Virus record (IMG/VR): IMGVR_UViG_3300009030_000010
Span: 1-34,197 of that record
DNA: 34,197 nucleotides
Reading direction: 5' to 3' (one strand)
From: a virus
Below the pieces are notes generated by a model, which had not been told where the DNA came from, did no database searches, and saw nothing but the letters and a program-made list of their open reading frames with translations. Position 1 is the stretch's first letter; each line of letters starts with the position of its first letter. Position numbers and translations under genes: made by a program. Of this stretch, positions 1-8,276 are shown one piece after another.

Positions 1-1429
1 CGGTCTTCTCGGCCGTCAGCACCACGTCGCCCGGCGCGGTTGCCTTTTGGATGATAACGACGTCGGCGCCGTCGAGTTCAATTATTAGCGTGTTTATATT
101 CTGACTCAACTGGCCGTCTGGGCTTCGCTCTCGTACCACGAAAAAATGCAACCCCTCACCGGTGATCGGCGTCGGTGATTCGTATGGTAACGTCGCCGTT
201 GTCTTCCAAGGCGCGGCGGTCAAGTCCGGCGGGCCACCGAAGAGGTAATAGATTTCGTATCTGGTCGCCGTCGTCGTGATGGCGTGCCCCCCGCGTACCA
301 ACTTCACGAAAATGCCTCTGACCGTGTGGGTGCCTTGAACGGTCTTGGTCGCCTTGCGGCGAATGTGGTGTTGACCAGAAACAGTTTTAATTTTCAAAGT
401 CAACCCGACGTTCTGTTGACCCTTCATATCCTTGGTCGCTTCTATGCGAACGCTGTGCTGCCCCGAGACCACTTTTCTGTAGAGCGACGGCGCAACCGTG
501 CTCGTGAAGTTTATCGAGTAGATGCCCTTCACGTCTTTCGCGCTCTTGCGTCTGACCTGATGCGCACCGGAAACGACCTTGGTGACTTTGATGCGAACGT
601 GTTGTTGACCCTTGACCTCTTTCACTCGCGGGAGCAATCCCATGTGCTGTTGCCCTTGAATCACTTTGGTAAATTTCTTACGAATGCTCTGCCCACCGCT
701 CACCGTCTTGACTATCGGTCGGGCGTACTGTGCTGTCGGCTCCGCGTAGTTGACGCCGGCGAGTACCCCACCCGTGTTGAGCAGTTTATCGTTGTGGACT
801 CTGAATTCGTCGGCGAACAAATCGCCGGTCCGCAGCAAGCTCGTATCGAATCGCAACGAGCTACCGATACGAATAGGCCATTGAAAATTCATCTCATACG
901 ACGCCGACGGTAGCTGCATGGCGATGCTGGTTACGTCGCCGTCTGTCCAAACTACGACCAGCTTGCCGACTCGCGTGATGGCTACATGATGATAGCCTCC
1001 CCCGAGTTGAATCGGCCCTGCGGACGTCTCTTCGGCGATGATGTCACCGCCCACCATCAGGCGAATGGTGAACCAACCGAACGCGCCGATAGACCGTTGG
1101 TGGATCAAGCTCAAATAATTATTGGCGTCCAGGTACCAGGCGAAGAGGTTGGGATAGCTCATGTCCCGAACGAAGAATCTGCCGTCCATGACCCAATCGG
1201 ATTTTCCGAATTGAAAGTCAACGCTGGCGAAGACCAACAAATCGTTGCCGCCCCCGTAAACCTCCAACGCGCCTGTGCCTTTCCAGACCTGTCCCGAGCC
1301 AATGACCGCTTGGTTCAGAAATGTTTTTACAACCGTTCTGCCGGCCGCTGAATCGGTGACCGTCGTACCACCGATCGGGTCGTCGAAGTGGAGCATGAGC
1401 CGAGTTTTTTGGGTGTTCTGATTCGGCAC
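1..1429 (-). CDS. Tail fibre/adhesin: LamG-like head followed by ~14-residue repeats (partial, runs off the left edge)
   Basis: Translating the minus strand from a GTG at 1429 gives an uninterrupted frame to base 1. The first ~180 residues look like a LamG/concanavalin-type jelly roll: an early LMLHFDDP, then DWVMDGRFFV, FAWYLDANNYL, WFTIRLMVGG, YHHVAITRVG and FADEFRVHN. This is the usual start of phage fibre proteins that bind surface glycans. About ten repeats follow with consensus K-x-V-x-G-x-H/Q-x-V-R-x-K-x-T, then a beta-rich FN3-like stretch (RYEIYYLFGG, LHFFVVRERSPDGQ). The GTG sits three bases after the TAA of the preceding gene, in the same frame; the ribosome-binding site is weak, so an ATG 11 codons later is possible. 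The last structural gene visible, consistent with a host-recognition fibre. The C-terminus is missing. Fold assignment is by eye. Confidence 0.8.
   Translation of the reverse strand, partial: MPNQNTQKTRLMLHFDDPIGGTTVTDSAAGRTVVKTFLNQAVIGSGQVWKGTGALEVYGGGNDLLVFASVDFQFGKSDWVMDGRFFVRDMSYPNLFAWYLDANNYLSLIHQRSIGAFGWFTIRLMVGGDIIAEETSAGPIQLGGGYHHVAITRVGKLVVVWTDGDVTSIAMQLPSASYEMNFQWPIRIGSSLRFDTSLLRTGDLFADEFRVHNDKLLNTGGVLAGVNYAEPTAQYARPIVKTVSGGQSIRKKFTKVIQGQQHMGLLPRVKEVKGQQHVRIKVTKVVSGAHQVRRKSAKDVKGIYSINFTSTVAPSLYRKVVSGQHSVRIEATKDMKGQQNVGLTLKIKTVSGQHHIRRKATKTVQGTHTVRGIFVKLVRGGHAITTTATRYEIYYLFGGPPDLTAAPWKTTATLPYESPTPITGEGLHFFVVRERSPDGQLSQNINTLIIELDGADVVIIQKATAPGDVVLTAEKT
281..711 (-). repeat. Coding tandem repeats of ~14 residues in the fibre gene
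   Basis: About ten consecutive units begin with K or R and follow the pattern KxVxG(Q/H)HxVRxKxT, for example KEVKGQQHVRIKVT, KVVSGAHQVRRKSA and KTVSGQHHIRRKAT. One unit is longer (KDVKGIYSINFTSTVAPSLY). At DNA level the units are diverged (recurring words such as ttgttgaccctt and atgcgaacg), so this is an old protein repeat rather than a recent tandem array. A beta-hairpin stalk is an inference. Confidence 0.75.
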
Positions 1430-1432
1430 GTT

Positions 1433-2476
1433 TTACACCGCTTGAAATTGTATCGTGTAGGGCATCGACTCGTCGAGCACATTCGTAGAGCCGGGAGCAA
1501 TTACCCGCCTCAGTCGTATGGCGTAAATCTGTCCGGCGGCCAACGTGCCGATCGTAAGGGCTTCTGCATCGGTGATCGGCAACAGCCAGGTCGCACCCGC
1601 CGGGGCCGCGTCTTCGTCCGCCACGGTGTTGAACGCCCCGGCGTCTTGACTCGCCGGTGCCTCGATCGAAAGTTCAAACCCGCCGACGGCGTCGATCGTG
1701 TCGTTGGCAGCTCCATCAGTCTCGGAAGTTTCCCCGAGACCGCGGCCGGATGCGGCCACTGTCAGCTTGTCGTTGTCGCGACTTTCGTAGTAGACCCATT
1801 CCTGTAGAGTTCCGCTGGCGTTTTTGATAACGCCGTACCCTTGTTGCGGCCAATCGGCGAAGTTACCGGCGCTCGACTCAATCGTTCCGGATCCCGACGC
1901 AGGCAGTTGCGTCACGTTCGTGGTTCGCTTGGTGCCGAGTGTCTTGAGGCGAACGTCAACCAGACTGATGCTGGCGCCGCTCACGTTCTCTATCGCGTGA
2001 CAACGATGCTTCTGACTTCCCGCGACTCGCTCCGCGTCGGCGACGTCCGAGAAAAATGCGTTGACGTCCTCTTGCACGATGACCACATTGGATGTGGACG
2101 TGAGGTCGCTCGCGTTGGTTCGCTTCACAATGAGCGTATTGTTGGCGTCGGTGCCGTCGAGCAGTTGTTTCGTCTCCCCGTTCGCGATCGCCACCGCGGG
2201 ACCGGCCGTTCCGCCTGGTGCCGCCCATGTCACCGATCCCGTCGTCGGCGCGGCCAAGACCCCCGTTCCGATCGGGTTGTTCGCTTCGATTCTTTGGACG
2301 GTCAGCTCACCGGATCCCATCGCATGTACCGTGGCGACCGCCTTGACCGAGACCAGTGGCGAACTGGATGAGTGGTTCCCAAGACTTAGCGCCGGGTTTG
2401 CCTGCACCGCGTTGTGCGTCGAGGCACCCGTATTTGTTACTAGAATGGCGTCGACACCTGTTTTTTCTGGGGCCAT
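1433..2476 (-). CDS. Structural protein of the tail tip/fibre region
   Basis: 347 residues from an ATG preceded by AAAAGGAGAAACCATC, a strong ribosome-binding site. Ser/Thr/Ala-rich and beta-rich, typical of virion surface proteins. The middle segment (ADAERVAGSQKHRCHAIEN, then VSGASISLVDVRL) resembles a stretch common in phage tail-associated proteins where a short RC(I/V) strand is followed by N-x-S-G-x-x-I. The C-terminal third (QIYAIRLRRVIAPGSTN) also looks beta-structured. No enzymatic motif is visible. It lies between the FN3-like tail protein and the LamG fibre, so a distal tail or baseplate role is inferred from position. Confidence 0.7.
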   Translation of the reverse strand: MAPEKTGVDAILVTNTGASTHNAVQANPALSLGNHSSSSPLVSVKAVATVHAMGSGELTVQRIEANNPIGTGVLAAPTTGSVTWAAPGGTAGPAVAIANGETKQLLDGTDANNTLIVKRTNASDLTSTSNVVIVQEDVNAFFSDVADAERVAGSQKHRCHAIENVSGASISLVDVRLKTLGTKRTTNVTQLPASGSGTIESSAGNFADWPQQGYGVIKNASGTLQEWVYYESRDNDKLTVAASGRGLGETSETDGAANDTIDAVGGFELSIEAPASQDAGAFNTVADEDAAPAGATWLLPITDAEALTIGTLAAGQIYAIRLRRVIAPGSTNVLDESMPYTIQFQAV

Positions 2477-2490
2477 GATGGTTTCTCCTT

Positions 2491-3012
2491 TTACGCTGCG
2501 AGTGCGAACGTCACCTTCTTTGACGCGGCATTCATAATCGCGGTCACGTCCGGTGCCGCGGGATGTCTACTGATATTGAGCGTCACGCTCACTGGTGCTG
2601 ACTCGTTGTTGTCAGCACCGATAGCGATAACCCGGAAGACGTTGTTTACGCTCGGTGGCAGCTCCGCGGTCGTGAACGTCGCTCGCGTGCCGGCGTCGTT
2701 CACTTTGCCGACCGTCGTCCAGGTCGCCGGCGGGCCTTCCAATTCTATACGGTAACTTTTAGCGGCGGCGACAGATGACCAACTCAGCTCCACGATCCCG
2801 GCGACGGCCGGCGTCGGTAGTTCGCCGGCCACGTCCAATACGTCGATCAAATCTCTGGGCTGTACCTGGATTCTCGCACAGTTGCATTTCGTGGTGTCCA
2901 CCAAAATATCGTTACGGAAAAGATAGAACGTGGGATCCGGCAAGCTCGAAGAGAATCGCAGCTCGTGGGTTGTCGGGCCGATGCGGACGATGTCACCGAT
3001 CGTAACGGTCAT
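2491..3012 (-). CDS. Tail protein with FN3-like domain
   Basis: 173 residues. The start ATG overlaps the stop of the upstream gene (TAATG), with GGAGG about 14 bases upstream. Residues ~70-150 show a fibronectin-III-like pattern: VELSWSSVAAAKSYRIELE, then TFTTAELPP, then FRVIAIGADNNESAPVSV. The N-terminus (MTVTIGDIVRIG) and a CNC at about residue 43 precede it. FN3 domains are common decorations of phage tail tubes and fibres. The position after the tape measure and before the fibre genes fits an accessory tail role; the exact function is unknown. Confidence 0.7.
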   Translation of the reverse strand: MTVTIGDIVRIGPTTHELRFSSSLPDPTFYLFRNDILVDTTKCNCARIQVQPRDLIDVLDVAGELPTPAVAGIVELSWSSVAAAKSYRIELEGPPATWTTVGKVNDAGTRATFTTAELPPSVNNVFRVIAIGADNNESAPVSVTLNISRHPAAPDVTAIMNAASKKVTFALAA

Positions 3013-3311
3013 TACGGTCTCAATTCCTCCGCTCGCGCGAGGCCGGCCAGATACATTATTTGCCCGTGCATGATGAACAGCTTTTCATTCTGCGACCGGT
3101 CAACGTCTATCTGCCGTTCCAAAGTTCTGATCGCCTCCGTTCCGGAGTAACGATCGCTCGACGATTTTTCTAAGGCAACCATTTTCTGACTCACCGTCTG
3201 CAAGTCCTCTTTCCCTTGCATGAGTTGCGAAGCCAACCAACACACCGCAAGAACAAGCACGGAATAAATCAGTTTCCCTCCGTGTTGGTTGATCGACTCG
3301 CTGAATGACAT
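3012..3311 (-). CDS. Small protein with one membrane segment and a coiled coil
   Basis: 99 residues starting at MSFSES, chosen because CGGAGACCGA directly precedes this ATG; an in-frame start 25 codons upstream has no such site. Residues ~14-32 (KLIYSVLVLAVCWLASQLM) form one transmembrane helix. The rest is charged and heptad-like (LQTVSQKMVALEKSS, then AIRTLERQIDVDRSQNEKL). This is the layout of inner-membrane spanins and XhlA-like proteins, but no partner outer spanin, holin or endolysin is visible nearby, so a lysis role is only a possibility. Confidence 0.65.
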   Translation of the reverse strand: MSFSESINQHGGKLIYSVLVLAVCWLASQLMQGKEDLQTVSQKMVALEKSSSDRYSGTEAIRTLERQIDVDRSQNEKLFIMHGQIMYLAGLARAEELRP

Positions 3312-3328
3312 TCGGTCTCCGATTCTGC

Positions 3329-3514
3329 CTACCCGTCGCGCTCTTCCGGACTGTAAAAAATCTCCAACAAATATCGCGACAGGCACACTTCGCCGTCTTG
3401 AAAGCCATCGTCGAGCGCCGTAGCAGAATGCGCACTATCTCCCTGGTTGCCAGACAAACCCATCGAAGCCACGGCCATCAGTCGTTTCATTAAGTTGGTC
3501 TCTCGACTGGTCAT
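3329..3514 (-). CDS. Small hypothetical protein (61 aa)
   Basis: The start ATG overlaps the stop of the upstream tail gene (ATGA), which suggests translational coupling; its own ribosome-binding site is weak (GAAGAAACT). The protein begins MTSRETNLMKRLMAVASM and ends acidic (DDGFQDGEVCLSRYLLEIF). A start at the second methionine (MKRLMAV) is possible. No family recognised. Support is its tight fit between neighbours, filling the only space between 3311 and 3511. Confidence 0.45.
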   Translation of the reverse strand: MTSRETNLMKRLMAVASMGLSGNQGDSAHSATALDDGFQDGEVCLSRYLLEIFYSPEERDG

Positions 3515-3927
3515 AGTTTCTTCGCCAGTGTCAAGAGGATGACAAAAATGTGCGTCGCGGTACCGACTGCCAAAGTTCCACCGCACGGCGTCACGATACT
3601 GAACGGGCTGCCTGGACCTAACAAAGCCTCCACGACCAACACGTTGTCTTCAACGATGCCGAAATTGTCGGTGTAGGTGACCACTTCCCCCTGCAACTTT
3701 TCGGTGAGATTGTCGCGGAGCGTTGCGAGTGCTGCACCGGTAGCAGCCGCAACGTCGATCGACGCTCTGAACTGCGTCGGCACGCCGCGCAAGCCGACTT
3801 TTCGCGACGCGAGACCCGGAACACCGGGGCGACTCCAAACTTGAAGGCGCTCGGTCTGCGGCGGTATCGTGCCAACATCGAGAAATGTCAGCGTCCCGAT
3901 CGTCGCGTTGACCATCTTTGGGAACAT
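3511..3927 (-). CDS. Minor tail protein, unknown family
   Basis: 138 residues. The start overlaps the stop of the tape-measure gene (TAATG), with GGAG about 13 bases upstream; a second Met at residue 5 is an alternative. The sequence is beta-rich at the start (VNATIGTLTFLDVGTIPPQTERLQ) and ends with a hydrophobic ATHIFVILLTLAKKL. Lying immediately after the tape measure, it sits where phages usually encode distal tail components. No specific family recognised. Confidence 0.6.
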   Translation of the reverse strand: MFPKMVNATIGTLTFLDVGTIPPQTERLQVWSRPGVPGLASRKVGLRGVPTQFRASIDVAAATGAALATLRDNLTEKLQGEVVTYTDNFGIVEDNVLVVEALLGPGSPFSIVTPCGGTLAVGTATHIFVILLTLAKKL

Positions 3928-5396
3928 TAGTTCGGGTTCTCCGCAGACGACGGCGTCAGAAACGGCGGGGCTTCAAGCAGCCGGGCGATGTCCTTCTGTA
4001 CGGTCACCGATTCCTCTGAGGTTGACGCGATCGCGTTGAGTATCGCCACCTCCCCTGTGATAACTCCAGCGAACCTACCAGATTCGCGTCTGGTCTGCGG
4101 GTTCGGTACTATGTCGATTCCGATGTTCCGGAATTCGTCGGTCGAAGACGCCGGCCGCCCACCGACGATCCTCTCCGCGTCCATACCGAAGAAATTCTGA
4201 AAGCCCACGACGCCCCTGGTCATCACACGCCTTAAGAATCCGGCTCGGTTGTTGTTCAAATCGGCAAATATCGCTTCGCTAGCCGCGTCGCGCAACAGTT
4301 GCTTGTTCCCGAAGTTTCGCTCGCTGATTGCCAGTTGACCGGCCGCGCGCTGCCGTATCGTCAGCGATACCAGTGTGGGGTCTTGCCCGACAAGTGCCAG
4401 CGCTTGATTGATTCTCGACTCGATGGTTCCGGTTGCCGCGATCGACTCATTCACGTTCTCCAGAGTTCGTTTGAATAAACCAATGTTCTCGATCAAGACC
4501 CCGGCGCCTCGCTTGGCTCTGACGTTTTCGCCGATGACCGCGTCGCGCTGCGCTTCGGTGAAACTGGCGAGAAGATCGATCGACGCCTCCAAGCCCAAAC
4601 CCTTGAAGCGCCGATCTCTGGCCAACACGTCTGACAGTCGACCGACTGCCGTCTCCGCTTCCTCGCTACTCTTCAGGGCGATCGCCGCCACGGATACCGC
4701 CGCGATCGTCTCTTCGGCGGTCCCTCCCAATTTTTTGACCGACTGCGCAGGCCCGAGCACCGCACGGGAAAGCGTGACTACGTCCACCTTCGATGCTTCT
4801 GCACCAGCGAGAAGTGCGTTGATGTTGGCATCGATACTGCCACCGGCGGCGTCTTTGCCGAACGCAGCTCGTAAACCGGCAGTGGCTTGGAAGAGCGGTT
4901 GAATGTCCGACGCGAACGCTTTGAATCGGCCGGATGCTCGAATCTGCGATTGGCTCAGTCCTAACGACGTACCCTCAAAAACGAGATTCAATGCTTCCGC
5001 CAGCCCGATGCCGCGTTCTATCACCAGTTGATCGGCCGTCTTATGAAACGCAGCGAGCTTCTCTTTTGAACCGCCGGCGATTTGGATCAGACGTTTACGT
5101 TCCGACTCTTCGCTGCCGATTTGTTCAGCACCCCTCAATCGCACGTCGCGGATGTCGATGAGCCCTCTTCTGACAATCGCCAGGGCCGCGGTGATGCTGA
5201 CGACGCCGGCAAGATATTTGCCGAGTTTCCCGACCGCACCTGAACCGAACGTGGTGCTTTGCGTTTTGTCCAGTCCCTTCGCTTGGGTGGCTACCTTCTT
5301 GTACCCACTCTCCAGCTTGGTCGCTTGATCGATGACCCGTTGCTGCGCTCGCCAGAGCTTCGCTTCATCGCCTGTCAATTCTACAATGACTGCCAA
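3927..5396 (-). CDS. Tape measure protein (short)
   Basis: 489 residues from a TTG start 9 bases after AAGGAG. N-terminal motif VIVELTGDEAKLW (residues ~3-15), then long helical Ala/Lys/Glu-rich stretches and a hydrophobic segment near residues 58-75 (GKYLAGVVSITAALAIV), as is common in tape-measure proteins. It follows directly on the frameshifting tail chaperone gene, the classical order G, GT, H of lambda-like phages. The tape measure sets tail length and is ejected with the DNA; 489 residues is short for the family and predicts a tail of roughly 70 nm at ~0.15 nm per residue (rule of thumb). The N-terminal motif recurs in the collagen-like protein at 9384-9932. Confidence 0.8.
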   Translation of the reverse strand: MAVIVELTGDEAKLWRAQQRVIDQATKLESGYKKVATQAKGLDKTQSTTFGSGAVGKLGKYLAGVVSITAALAIVRRGLIDIRDVRLRGAEQIGSEESERKRLIQIAGGSKEKLAAFHKTADQLVIERGIGLAEALNLVFEGTSLGLSQSQIRASGRFKAFASDIQPLFQATAGLRAAFGKDAAGGSIDANINALLAGAEASKVDVVTLSRAVLGPAQSVKKLGGTAEETIAAVSVAAIALKSSEEAETAVGRLSDVLARDRRFKGLGLEASIDLLASFTEAQRDAVIGENVRAKRGAGVLIENIGLFKRTLENVNESIAATGTIESRINQALALVGQDPTLVSLTIRQRAAGQLAISERNFGNKQLLRDAASEAIFADLNNNRAGFLRRVMTRGVVGFQNFFGMDAERIVGGRPASSTDEFRNIGIDIVPNPQTRRESGRFAGVITGEVAILNAIASTSEESVTVQKDIARLLEAPPFLTPSSAENPN

Positions 5397-5415
5397 CGAC
5401 CTACGCTCCTTGTTT

Positions 5416-6350
5416 CTAGCCGATGGTAACCACCTTCAAAGCTATCGGGTGATTTTCCATATAGATTGCCTCTTGATCTCCCAACCGCATCGCTAAAGCG
5501 ACGACGTCGGCTACTGTGGGCTCATACCCGCTGAGTCTCCCTTCGCGCCAAAGTCGATACGTCAGCCATCGGACGCTGGTGCGTTTTTTTTTGCAAGTAG
5601 AATACGCCAAGTCGCCGCGTCCACCATGATCTCAAGAATGTCGGACGTGGTCTCGTCCGTGAACAATTCAAGCAAGGCGACTTCGGCCTTTCCTACGCGA
5701 TAATTGGCTGAGAGTCCGAGCAAGGCGGCATCGTTCTGCGCTGGAAAGTCGAATCTCACCGCGATCGACTCGTGTTCCATTTCCTCGTCTGATTCTTGGT
5801 CGTCGGGCGTCAACGTCCGAGCGAGCGACGCTTCGCGGTGATCCCAATAACTCAACGCTGCGAGCCACAGCGCTTGACGTGACACAATGACTTCGTCGCG
5901 CACCCAATCGCCGGCGGCATTTACCCCAATTTTCTTGGGAAGTCGGCAAAAGTATTTGATATCGCCGTTTCCTTCCTCAATCAGCGCGCGAACGATCGGG
6001 ATCAACCAAGCGTTTCCGTCAGCAAGAACCGTATCCGCTCCGTCGAGCAGCGAATCGCGCAACAGTTGGTCGGGTGACGGTCGATCGTCGGTATACATTC
6101 CGACCCACACCGTCGACCCCGGAATCTTTCGCCAAGTCTGCGCTTCCCTGTTGATTTTCACCAAGTCCGTCGGAACGTACTGCTCGTGGGCCACCACGAT
6201 ACCAGGACCGTCGTCCAGTCCGTTTGCGCTGATGACTCGCGGCGTGCGCGGGGTATCTTCATCGAAGCAATACGACAGTCCGGCTTTTTTCAACGCGGGA
6301 CCGTCCAGGCTCTTGAGACTGGGAATGTAATATAGAAAACTCGTCGCCAT
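5416..6350 (-). CDS. Tail assembly chaperone, -1 frameshift product (G-T type)
   Basis: The zero frame of the upstream gene reads ...GCA AAA AAA AAC and stops seven codons later at 5562. Slipping back one base at A AAA AAC continues into a second frame that runs to 5416. The fusion is about 311 residues: 256 from the zero frame plus ~55 from the second (RTSVRWLTYRLWREGRL...). This is the arrangement of lambda G/GT, where the minor frameshifted product recruits the tape measure to the tail tube. The second frame ends just 20 bases before the tape-measure start, exactly where a T domain belongs. Frameshift efficiency cannot be judged from sequence. Confidence 0.7.
5562..6350 (-). CDS. Tail assembly chaperone, main product (G type)
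   Basis: 262 residues, zero-frame product. It lies between the tail tube gene and the tape measure, where the G chaperone belongs in lambda-like tails. Longer than lambda G (140 aa): the N-terminal half (FLYYIPSLKSLDGPALKKAG..., PGIVVAHEQYVPTD) appears to be an extra domain. Residues ~140-250 resemble the chaperone part (IKYFCRLPKKIGVNAAGDW, then DDQESDEEMEHESIAVRFDF, then VALLELFTDETTSDILEIM). The start follows the previous gene's stop by one base. Family assignment rests on position plus the slippery site. Confidence 0.65.
   Translation of the reverse strand: MATSFLYYIPSLKSLDGPALKKAGLSYCFDEDTPRTPRVISANGLDDGPGIVVAHEQYVPTDLVKINREAQTWRKIPGSTVWVGMYTDDRPSPDQLLRDSLLDGADTVLADGNAWLIPIVRALIEEGNGDIKYFCRLPKKIGVNAAGDWVRDEVIVSRQALWLAALSYWDHREASLARTLTPDDQESDEEMEHESIAVRFDFPAQNDAALLGLSANYRVGKAEVALLELFTDETTSDILEIMVDAATWRILLAKKNAPASDG
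5583..5589 (-). promoter_or_regulatory. -1 ribosomal frameshift site A AAA AAC
   Basis: A run of nine A followed by C on the minus strand (5584-5592 plus 5583). In the zero frame the last two codons are AAA AAC, so the canonical X XXY YYZ heptamer A AAA AAC is in register. Zero-frame stop is 21 bases downstream. No clear pseudoknot was traced. Confidence 0.75.
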
Positions 6351-6351
6351 T

Positions 6352-6573
6352 TTATTCGCCCCAATCTATCAGTATACAGATTTCATGGAAGCCGCACTCG
6401 CAGACGATCGAAGGCTGCACGACCCCGTCATCGTCGATCCTGTGCGTTTCTTCCAGACACGCCGATACACCACAATCGGGGCAACACACGCGGGCGGACG
6501 AATTGGCCCGCTGCCAAGTGCCCTTCTGCCTGAGCGCGTCGCCTTTCTCGATCGGGTAGTGAGTGCCCTTCAC
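6352..6573 (-). CDS. Small zinc-ribbon protein
   Basis: 73 residues from a GTG start preceded by TAGGAAAGACAATC, a good ribosome-binding site. Two cysteine pairs, CCPDC at ~30-34 and CECG at ~59-61, suggest one zinc ribbon. It sits between the tail tube and tail chaperone genes. Function unknown. Confidence 0.65.
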   Translation of the reverse strand: MKGTHYPIEKGDALRQKGTWQRANSSARVCCPDCGVSACLEETHRIDDDGVVQPSIVCECGFHEICILIDWGE

Positions 6574-6584
6574 GATTGTCTTTC

Positions 6585-7520
6585 CTATGTAATCGTTTGG
6601 TCGATGCTCAACACGAACGGACTATTGGTGCCGTCGTGCTTGCCCGTAATCGTCAGCTCGCATTCGCCAGGTTGAGTACCGCTACTGGCGATGACCTTCG
6701 TCGGCACGACCAAGCCGTTCAAGGTGATCTTCATGTGCTTGGCAGTGGCGTCCGAGAAGAATGTCTTTTGGTCTTCTCGCGCACGGAAATAAATCGTCGT
6801 GTTCGCATGAAGCAAAGGCCGCCCGACTATCGGCGTCTGGCCGGCAGCCGTGCCGACCCATTCCGGATTGATCCCGCGGATTACCACGGTCGGGGCTATC
6901 GGCCCAACAAAAACCAGCGTGTCGTAAAGATCGCCGCCGCTGCCCTTGGTCTCGATCCCCAACCCGAAATTGACCTGGACCGACGTGGCCCCGTTGTAGA
7001 CGTTGGAGAAAAGGGAAATCTTACCGAGCCCAAATCGCTCGCTGTCGTTCAAGCCGGCCGGCAGTGCAACATTCTCCGATACGATCAAGGGAGCAACGAC
7101 ACCGTCGCTGCTCACGCTTATCAGATTGCAGGTAAGCGAAGCGTTACCGCCGTGATCCACACTCAGCACGTTCGGGAATATCCCGCCGAGCAGGAACGCA
7201 TACTTGCGATGCACGTTGCCTGGGTCCGGCACCGATTTTCCTTGCCCGAATCGAGCACCGAAGAACGCAGCGCCAGGTGCCACCGTCGCAAGGTTGATTC
7301 CCTCAACTCCGCAGATGGCCAGCATCTTTGCGACGTTCAGGGTGGTGAAGTCGCCGCGCGGTCTTTCCCCGGTGATCGCTATGAATTGCGCATGGCTTTC
7401 ACCGGACGTCGGCTCGTTGAGAATTTCCGCCTGCACGTCCACGTCTTCGGCCGTCGTCCCCCCGACCACGGTAGCACCCACCAAGATGCCGCGGTGCCGC
7501 CAGTGTTGTGCTACACCCAT
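6585..7520 (-). CDS. Major tail tube protein (putative)
   Basis: 311 residues from an ATG preceded by TTGGAGAAATGTC. Opening MGVAQHWRHRGILVGATVVGG, then a beta-rich body (VLSVDHGGNASLTCNLISV, ALPAGLNDSERFGLGKI) and a C-terminal beta domain (TKVIASSGTQPGECELTITG). The pattern of a central strand with D-H-x-G-x-A-x-L and a later L-x-I-T-G-K-H-D matches my memory of tail tube proteins of environmental siphoviruses. Position, two genes before the tape measure and next to the chaperone, agrees. Not confirmed by alignment. Confidence 0.6.
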   Translation of the reverse strand: MGVAQHWRHRGILVGATVVGGTTAEDVDVQAEILNEPTSGESHAQFIAITGERPRGDFTTLNVAKMLAICGVEGINLATVAPGAAFFGARFGQGKSVPDPGNVHRKYAFLLGGIFPNVLSVDHGGNASLTCNLISVSSDGVVAPLIVSENVALPAGLNDSERFGLGKISLFSNVYNGATSVQVNFGLGIETKGSGGDLYDTLVFVGPIAPTVVIRGINPEWVGTAAGQTPIVGRPLLHANTTIYFRAREDQKTFFSDATAKHMKITLNGLVVPTKVIASSGTQPGECELTITGKHDGTNSPFVLSIDQTIT

Positions 7521-7553
7521 GACATTTCTCCAATTTCAAAAAGAAGCGGCCAA

Positions 7554-7649
7554 TCAACGCCAACCGCCCATCATTCCGTAGCCGTCGGCGATGAGCCATC
7601 GACGCACCATCCGACCGAACAACCGCGCGCACAGACATAACGCCTTCAT
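7554..7649 (-). CDS. Candidate small protein (31 aa)
   Basis: The ATG overlaps the preceding stop codon (TAATG) and has CGGAG seven bases upstream. The product begins MKALCLCARLFGRMVRRWLI, a basic, amphipathic or membrane-active peptide, and ends MMGGWR. It fills an otherwise empty 128-base gap. Only the start context supports it. Confidence 0.35.
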   Translation of the reverse strand: MKALCLCARLFGRMVRRWLIADGYGMMGGWR

Positions 7650-8251
7650 TACGTGCTCCGAAGCAACCCGCCGATGTGACCTTCGCCTGCCAAGACCTCA
7701 CCGCACGAATACTGTACCTTGCCGATGATCGCACCCGCCAGAGGATTTGCGACGCCCTGATTAGCCACCCATGACCACAATTCGTTCGCGACGATTTCTT
7801 GAGGGAATATGCTCGCGTCGGCACCGGTGATGAACCAGATGTGCGACCGTGAATTGGAAGCGATCGCGATTGATTCAATTTTGTCGCCGTCGAAATCCAC
7901 GTCGACTTCCAACCTCTTTGACACCACGACCACCGTAGTTGCTATCGGTAGTACCTTGCCCGCCCCCGCGTCAACGGTGACGTTGTCACCCGAAACCGTG
8001 GCGGCCATGTTGTATCGTATATTGCCCGTGCCGACCCAATACACGTCGAGCTTGTCGCCGTTCACGTAACCATGCCCGCTCGCCAAACCGCACACGCCGT
8101 TGGTATCGGAATTTCGCGTGTCGAGCGTCCCGCCCACGCCAGCCGGCAACGGCAACGGGCTATGGGATATCCCTCCGGACGCCGAACGATTGACAGACCC
8201 ACCGAATTCGAGCCCCGCCACTTTCACCAGTCTTGTCTCTATCAGCTCCAT
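7649..8251 (-). CDS. Tail or neck structural protein, unknown family
   Basis: 200 residues starting at MELIETRLVKVAG, chosen for GAAAGGATAAAAATC upstream; a start 12 codons earlier lacks such a site. Beta-rich throughout (KLDVYWVGTGNIRYNMAATV, TTVVVVSKRLEVDVDFDG). It ends with a Gly-rich GEGHIGGLLRST. Lies between head-tail joining genes and the tail tube. A second tube or neck protein is possible; nothing specific recognised. Confidence 0.6.
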   Translation of the reverse strand: MELIETRLVKVAGLEFGGSVNRSASGGISHSPLPLPAGVGGTLDTRNSDTNGVCGLASGHGYVNGDKLDVYWVGTGNIRYNMAATVSGDNVTVDAGAGKVLPIATTVVVVSKRLEVDVDFDGDKIESIAIASNSRSHIWFITGADASIFPQEIVANELWSWVANQGVANPLAGAIIGKVQYSCGEVLAGEGHIGGLLRST

Positions 8252-8276
8252 GATTTTTATCCTTTCCGCGGGTCGT

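Noticed and set aside
284-913. Long plus-strand open frame (209 codons)
   Set aside because: Antisense to the LamG/repeat fibre gene; the protein looks irregular and no ribosome-binding site precedes it. The minus-strand frame has a clear domain structure.
6576-7640. 354-codon plus-strand open frame
   Set aside because: Lies fully opposite the tail tube gene, with Arg/His-rich, non-family sequence typical of antisense frames in GC-rich DNA.
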